Source: a bacterium (GTDB lineage: Bacteria > Desulfobacterota > Binatia > HRBIN30 > CADEER01). Taken from it: DNA of 56,481 bases. Shown here in pieces: positions 52,090-56,481 of the stretch. Within the stretch, counting starts at the first letter, position 1, and each line of letters opens with the position of its first letter. Both the position numbers and the translations under genes were made by a program. The stretch covers positions 1-56,481 of the forward strand of contig JAUIGL010000038.1 in assembly GCA_030430165.1 (NCBI GenBank), given 5' to 3'. The notes beneath the pieces were generated by a model that did no database searches, had not been told where the DNA came from, and saw only the letters and a program-made list of their open reading frames with translations.

Positions 52090-54372
52090 ATGCGGATCGC
52101 CGGACGGCTCCTCCTCGGTCTATTGGTCCTTGCCGGCCTCTGTGTCGGCCTGTTGTTCGCCCTCGGCAGCGGCATGCTGGGGACGCGGTGGGATGCGGGG
52201 ACGGTGAACCAAACGGCGATGCCCGCCGGCGTCGTCGCCGAGCGCGCGTCGCGCCAGCAGCAGTCGCGCGCTTCGCTCGATCCGGCACCGGGTTCGAGCA
52301 AGCAGATCCTATTCGGCGACTTGCACGTTCACTCGACGTTCTCGACCGACGCCTTCATGATGGCGCTGCCCTCGACCGGCGGACAGGGTGCGCGTCCGGT
52401 GGCCGACGCCTGCGACTTCGCCCGCTATTGTGCCGATCTCGATTTCTGGTCGATCAACGACCATGCCCTGGCGCTCAACCCGCGCACCTGGCGGCAGACG
52501 ATCGACTCGATTCGCGAGTGCAACGAGGTCGCCGGCGATCCGTCCAATCCGGATCTGGTCGCGTTTCTCGGTTGGGAGTGGACTCAGTTTGGTACCACGC
52601 CAGACAACCACTACGGCCACAAGAACGTGATCCTGCGCGATCTTGGCGACGATGCGATTCCGCTGCGCCCGATCGCGGCGCGGCCACCTGCCGACGCCTG
52701 GGACCGCAGCGTCGAAGCGGTACCCGGCGTGCTCGAGCTCGGCCTGCTCGCGCTGTACAGGCCGAGCAGCTCGACCTTCGACTTCATTCGTTACTTCCGC
52801 GACATGATCGAGCTCGAGGACTGTCCCGACGGCGTCGCGGTGCGCGATCTGCCGCTCGACTGCCGCGAATCGACCCTGACGCCGCGCGGACTGTTCACCA
52901 AGCTCGACGACTGGGGTTTCGAGTCGATGGTGATTCCGCACGGCACTACGTGGGGCTTCTACACGCCGCACGGCTCGGCCTGGGACAAGCAGCTCGACCG
53001 CGAGATGCACGATCCGGAAAGGCAGACGTTGATCGAAGTCTTCTCCGGACACGGCAACTCGGAGGAGTTTCGCGACTGGCTCGAGATCGGCTTCGAGCGC
53101 AACGGCGAGACGTACTGTCCGGAACCGCGCGACGACTACCTGCCGTCGTGCTGGCGCGCCGGTGAGATCGTTCGCGAACGGTGCAGCGCCGCCGGGATCG
53201 ACGAGGCCGAGTGCGAGGCCCGCGCCGTCGAAGCTCGGCGCCTCTACCTCGAGGGCGACGTGTTCGGTCATCTGACCGTTCCGGCCGCCGAGCCGGCCGA
53301 GTGGCTCGACTCCGGTCAGTGCCGCGACTGTTTCCAGCCGGCGTTCAACTACCGGCCGAAGAGCTCGGTGCAATACATCATGGCGCTGCGCGACCCGAAG
53401 GATCCCCAGGGCTCGCTGAGCTTCGACTTCGGTTTCATCGCCTCCAGCGACAACCACACGGCGCGTCCCGGCACCGGGTACAAGGAGTATGCGCGGCTGC
53501 AGATGACCGAGGCGCGGCTGGGGATTGCGGGAACGCAAATGTTCGGCGATCTGCCTCCCGAGGAATCGGCGCCGCGGGCGCGCGCGTTCGAGCCGGAGCT
53601 GGTCGGGGGAAAGTTCTTCTCTCTGCGCGAGTCGGAGCGCGGGTCGTCCTTCTTCCTCACCGGAGGTCTTGCCGCGGTGCACGCGGAGGGGCGCAGCCGG
53701 GAGCAGATCTGGGATGCCCTCGAGCGGCGCGAGGTGTACGGCACCAGCGGGCCGCGCATCCTGTTGTGGTTCGATTTGCTGCCCGACGACGCCGGCAATC
53801 CCGGCGCTCCGATGGGCGGAAAGGGAACCCGCAGCGAGGCGCCGCGGTTTCGCGTATCGGCTCTCGGTTCGTTCGAGCAGGAGCCCGGCTGTCCGCAGTA
53901 CTCGCTCGACGCTCTGTCGCCGGCGCGAACCGAGCGGCTGTGCGAGAACGAGTGCTACAATCCGAGCGACCGCCGGCGGCGGATCAGTCGCATCGAGCTG
54001 GTGCGCATCGCGCCGCAGATCGATCGTCGCGAGCGGGTCGCCAACCTGATCGACGACCCCTGGCAGGTCCTCGAGTGTCCACCGGACACGGAGGGCTGCA
54101 GCTTCGAGGTCGAAGACCCGGATCTGCTCGTGCACCAGCGCGACATCCTCTATTACGCCCGCGCCATCGAGGAGCCGAGCCAGGCGGTGAATGCCGATCT
54201 GCTGCGCTGCACCTACGACGACGACGGCAACTGCATCGCGGTCGACCCATGCTACGTCACCACCGAGGGCGACTGCTTGGCAGAGACCGAGGAGCGCGCC
54301 TGGTCGTCGCCGATCCTGGTTCGCTGGCAAGCCCCGCCCGCACCCGTCGCCGCGCCCGAACCAGCTCCGTAG
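52090..54372 (+). CDS. DUF3604 family exported protein (PHP-like metal site)
   Basis: A 760-residue protein with an N-terminal hydrophobic segment (residues 5-28), probably a signal or anchor. The mature part is DUF3604, recognised by LFGDLHVHSTFSTDA (75-88), a PHP-phosphoesterase-like metal motif (Asp77, His79, His81), then FWSINDHALAL, GWEWTQFG, IPHGTTWG and FIASSDNHTARPG. Several cysteines in the C-terminal third suggest disulfides outside the cytoplasm. Enzymatic activity of DUF3604 is unproven. It abuts the dCMP deaminase gene with no spacer. Convergent with ilvD. Confidence 0.88.
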   Translation: MRIAGRLLLGLLVLAGLCVGLLFALGSGMLGTRWDAGTVNQTAMPAGVVAERASRQQQSRASLDPAPGSSKQILFGDLHVHSTFSTDAFMMALPSTGGQGARPVADACDFARYCADLDFWSINDHALALNPRTWRQTIDSIRECNEVAGDPSNPDLVAFLGWEWTQFGTTPDNHYGHKNVILRDLGDDAIPLRPIAARPPADAWDRSVEAVPGVLELGLLALYRPSSSTFDFIRYFRDMIELEDCPDGVAVRDLPLDCRESTLTPRGLFTKLDDWGFESMVIPHGTTWGFYTPHGSAWDKQLDREMHDPERQTLIEVFSGHGNSEEFRDWLEIGFERNGETYCPEPRDDYLPSCWRAGEIVRERCSAAGIDEAECEARAVEARRLYLEGDVFGHLTVPAAEPAEWLDSGQCRDCFQPAFNYRPKSSVQYIMALRDPKDPQGSLSFDFGFIASSDNHTARPGTGYKEYARLQMTEARLGIAGTQMFGDLPPEESAPRARAFEPELVGGKFFSLRESERGSSFFLTGGLAAVHAEGRSREQIWDALERREVYGTSGPRILLWFDLLPDDAGNPGAPMGGKGTRSEAPRFRVSALGSFEQEPGCPQYSLDALSPARTERLCENECYNPSDRRRRISRIELVRIAPQIDRRERVANLIDDPWQVLECPPDTEGCSFEVEDPDLLVHQRDILYYARAIEEPSQAVNADLLRCTYDDDGNCIAVDPCYVTTEGDCLAETEERAWSSPILVRWQAPPAPVAAPEPAP

Positions 54373-54384
54373 GGACCGCCCTCG

Positions 54385-54443
54385 GGGTCGGTATCGGTAG
54401 CGCCTTCGGTATCGAACGACGAGGGCGATACCGATACCGACCC
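54385..54443. repeat. GGTATCGG palindromic repeat between convergent genes
   Basis: GGGTCGGTATCGGTA at 54385-54399 pairs perfectly with TACCGATACCGACCC at 54429-54443. The 29-base loop itself contains a further GGTATCG unit and short inverted segments (TTCG/CGAA, CGCC/GGGCG). It lies between the DUF3604 and ilvD gene ends and could act as a bidirectional transcription end, though no T-runs flank it. Confidence 0.82.
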
Positions 54444-54477
54444 GACTGGGTCCGTTGCTGGGACGGCCTTCGATCGC

Positions 54478-56388
54478 TCAGTGCCGAGTGGCGCTGGTTC
54501 CCGCTCCGGTTGCGGGTCTCGCGGCCCCCTCGTCGGCCTTGCGTTCGAGTTGCGAAACGTCGCGCACCGCGCCGCGCGCGGCGCTCGTCGTCAGCGCGGC
54601 GTAGGCCTGGAGCGCCTGCGACACGACCCGGTCGCGGTTGACCGGCTTCCACGCCTGCGCGCCGCGCGCCACCATCTTGGTGCGACGGTCCTGCAGCACG
54701 TCGGTCGCCACCTCGAGCTCCAGCTGGCGATTTGGAATGTCGATGCGAATCGGATCGCCCTCTTCGATGAGGGCGATTGCTCCGCCTTCGCCGGCTTCCG
54801 GCGAGATGTGGCCGATCGACAGACCGGAGGTGCCGCCCGAGAAGCGGCCGTCGGTGATCAGGGCGCAGACTTTGCCGAGATTCTTCGATTTGAGGTAGCT
54901 GGTCGGGTAGAGCATCTCCTGCATGCCCGGTCCGCCCTTGGGTCCCTCGTAGCGAATGACGACGACGTCGCCCGGCTTGATCTGATCGAGCAGGATCGCC
55001 TGAACCGCGGCGTCCTGACTCTCGAAGATGCGCGCCGGACCGGTGAAAGTCAGCGAGCCTTCGTCGACTCCGGCGGTTTTGACGATGCAACCGTCCTCGG
55101 CGATGTTGCCGTAGAGCACCGCCAGGCCGCCGTCTTTCGAATACGCGTGGGCGAAGTCGCGGATGCAGCCCTTCTCGCGGTCGGTGTCGAGCTCGGGGTA
55201 GCGCCGCTCCTGCGAGAAGGCGACGGTGGTCGGCACACCGCCCGGCGCGGCGCGGTAGAAGGTCTTGACCCCCTCGTCGTCGGTGTCGCAAACACCCCAG
55301 CGGGCGATCGCGTCGGCCAGGCTCGGCGAGTGGACGGTGGGGACGTCGCGGTGGAGGAGGCCGGCGCGGTCGAGCTCGGCGAGAATTCCGATCACGCCGC
55401 CGGCGCGGTGGACGTCTTCCATGTGGTAGATCGGCGTGCTCGGCGCGACCTTGCACAGGTTGGGTACCGAGCGCGACAGGCGGTCGATGTCGGCCATGGT
55501 GAACTCGACCCCGCCTTCCTGGGCGGCGGCGAGCAGGTGCAGCACCGTGTTGGTCGATCCGCCCATGGCGATGTCGAGGCTCATCGCGTTTTCGAACGCG
55601 TCGAAGCTGGCCACCGAGCGCGGCAGCACCGAGGCGTCGTCCTGCTCGTAGTAACGGCGGGTGATGTCGACGATGACACGCGCCGCTTTGAGGAAGAGCG
55701 AACGGCGGTCGGCATGCGTGGCGAGCACGCTGCCGTTGCCTGGCAGAGAAAGCCCGAGAGCCTCGGTGAGGCAGTTCATCGAGTTGGCGGTGAACATCCC
55801 GGAGCACGACCCGCAGGTCGGGCATGCCGAGCGTTCCATGTTCTCGGTCTCTTCGTCGGAGACGCTCTCGTCGGCCGCGACCACCATCGCGTCGACGAGG
55901 TCGACGTACTTGGTCTCGCCCTTCCAGACGACCTTGCCCGCTTCCATCGGGCCGCCGGAGACGAACACCGCCGGAACGTTGAGGCGCATTGCCGCCATCA
56001 GCATGCCCGGGGTGATCTTGTCGCAGTTGGAAATGCACACCAGGGCGTCGGCGCAGTGGGCGTTGACCATGTACTCGACCGCGTCGGCGATGATCTCGCG
56101 CGACGGCAAGCTGTAGAGCATGCCGCCGTGTCCCATGGCGATGCCGTCGTCGACGGCGATGGTGTTGAACTCTTTGGCGATGGCGCCGGCTTCCTCGATC
56201 TCCTTGGCGACCAGCTGGCCGAGATCCTTGAGGTGGACGTGGCCGGGTACGAACTGGGTGAAGGAGTTGGCGACGGCGATGATCGGCTTGCCGAAATCGG
56301 CGTCGCTCATACCGGTGGCGCGCCACAGTGCGCGCGCTCCTGCCATGTTGCGTCCGTGTGTGGTCGTGCGAGAGCGATAATCCGGCAT
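54478..56388 (-). CDS. ilvD: Dihydroxy-acid dehydratase, E. coli type
   Basis: Dehydrates 2,3-dihydroxy-isovalerate and -methylvalerate in branched-chain amino acid synthesis. The 636-residue product follows E. coli IlvD almost motif by motif: Cys122 in [10 protein letters not shown], Cys195 in [27 protein letters not shown] and [15 protein letters not shown]. This matches the oxygen-sensitive [4Fe-4S] type. A variable C-terminal tail of about 20 residues ([12 protein letters not shown]) goes beyond the E. coli length. AAGGAG lies eight bases before the ATG. No other ilv genes are in the window. Confidence 0.96.
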   Translation of the reverse strand: MPDYRSRTTTHGRNMAGARALWRATGMSDADFGKPIIAVANSFTQFVPGHVHLKDLGQLVAKEIEEAGAIAKEFNTIAVDDGIAMGHGGMLYSLPSREIIADAVEYMVNAHCADALVCISNCDKITPGMLMAAMRLNVPAVFVSGGPMEAGKVVWKGETKYVDLVDAMVVAADESVSDEETENMERSACPTCGSCSGMFTANSMNCLTEALGLSLPGNGSVLATHADRRSLFLKAARVIVDITRRYYEQDDASVLPRSVASFDAFENAMSLDIAMGGSTNTVLHLLAAAQEGGVEFTMADIDRLSRSVPNLCKVAPSTPIYHMEDVHRAGGVIGILAELDRAGLLHRDVPTVHSPSLADAIARWGVCDTDDEGVKTFYRAAPGGVPTTVAFSQERRYPELDTDREKGCIRDFAHAYSKDGGLAVLYGNIAEDGCIVKTAGVDEGSLTFTGPARIFESQDAAVQAILLDQIKPGDVVVIRYEGPKGGPGMQEMLYPTSYLKSKNLGKVCALITDGRFSGGTSGLSIGHISPEAGEGGAIALIEEGDPIRIDIPNRQLELEVATDVLQDRRTKMVARGAQAWKPVNRDRVVSQALQAYAALTTSAARGAVRDVSQLERKADEGAARPATGAGTSATRH

Positions 56389-56481
56389 GTTGGTCTCCTT
56401 CGGGTCATCCTGCCCCCGACCCCAGACGATGACAAGGTGAGTCTACACGAGCGTGGAAGGGGCCGGATCTGCTGGGTTTTT

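Overview
This is a GC-rich, gene-dense bacterial chromosome segment carrying 46 complete or nearly complete protein genes and one fragment. No rRNA, tRNA, CRISPR array, insertion sequence or phage gene was recognised, and no gap between genes reaches 300 bases. The gene content points to an uncultured Gram-negative: an outer-membrane beta-barrel protein, an RND efflux pump, Tat-exported [NiFe] hydrogenase subunits, a hopanoid-associated deacetylase, selenocysteine machinery, plant-type glutamate-cysteine ligase and an E. coli-type dihydroxy-acid dehydratase. A deltaproteobacterial or related lineage (Desulfobacterota, Myxococcota, Binatota-like) would fit, but this is inference only.

Layout. 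1-6.5 kb: 6-phosphofructokinase, two divergent citrate synthase paralogues (one fused to a DNA-binding domain), a pair of unknown envelope proteins and a cupin. 6.6-8.8 kb: an amidase and SDR pair. 8.9-20.4 kb: one uninterrupted leftward operon, hypF-hypC-hypD-hypE-hypA-hypB followed by hydrogenase small subunit, HybA-like ferredoxin, HybB-like membrane subunit, large subunit and maturation protease. Almost every junction overlaps or is within a few bases, so the uptake hydrogenase and its NiFe-cofactor assembly line appear to be made together. 20.6-25.8 kb: an alpha/beta hydrolase, then a four-gene operon of GMC oxidoreductase, small partner, fold-III PLP enzyme and NAD-dependent epimerase whose pathway is not known. 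25.9-31 kb: thiD, a DUF1499-type protein and selA-selB. 31-33 kb: a CCA/poly(A) nucleotidyltransferase and an HNH protein. 33-38.6 kb: an hpnK-like deacetylase divergent from glpD, an alkyl-DHAP-synthase-like flavoenzyme and glpK. 38.6-42.8 kb: an outer-membrane protein, gshA and a membrane glycosyltransferase/TPR protein. 42.8-48 kb: RND membrane-fusion protein, RND pump and a DsbA-like protein. 48-54.4 kb: a secreted protein with a duplicated cysteine domain, an ankyrin protein, a SAM-hydroxide adenosyltransferase, a site-2 protease, dCMP deaminase and a DUF3604 protein. 54.5-56.4 kb: ilvD.

Two themes stand out beyond the genes. First, most gene-end intergenic regions hold short, internally periodic, often palindromic repeats that fall into families recurring within the window (CACAGATT-type, CACGGAT-type, GGGATCTGGGAGCT-type, GGTATCGG-type); one family has become part of the selA reading frame. 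Second, regulation is visible at a few places: a palindrome at the start of the DNA-binding citrate synthase gene, an intrinsic terminator of the outer-membrane protein gene lying inside the end of glpK, and a strong terminator behind the duplicated-cysteine gene.
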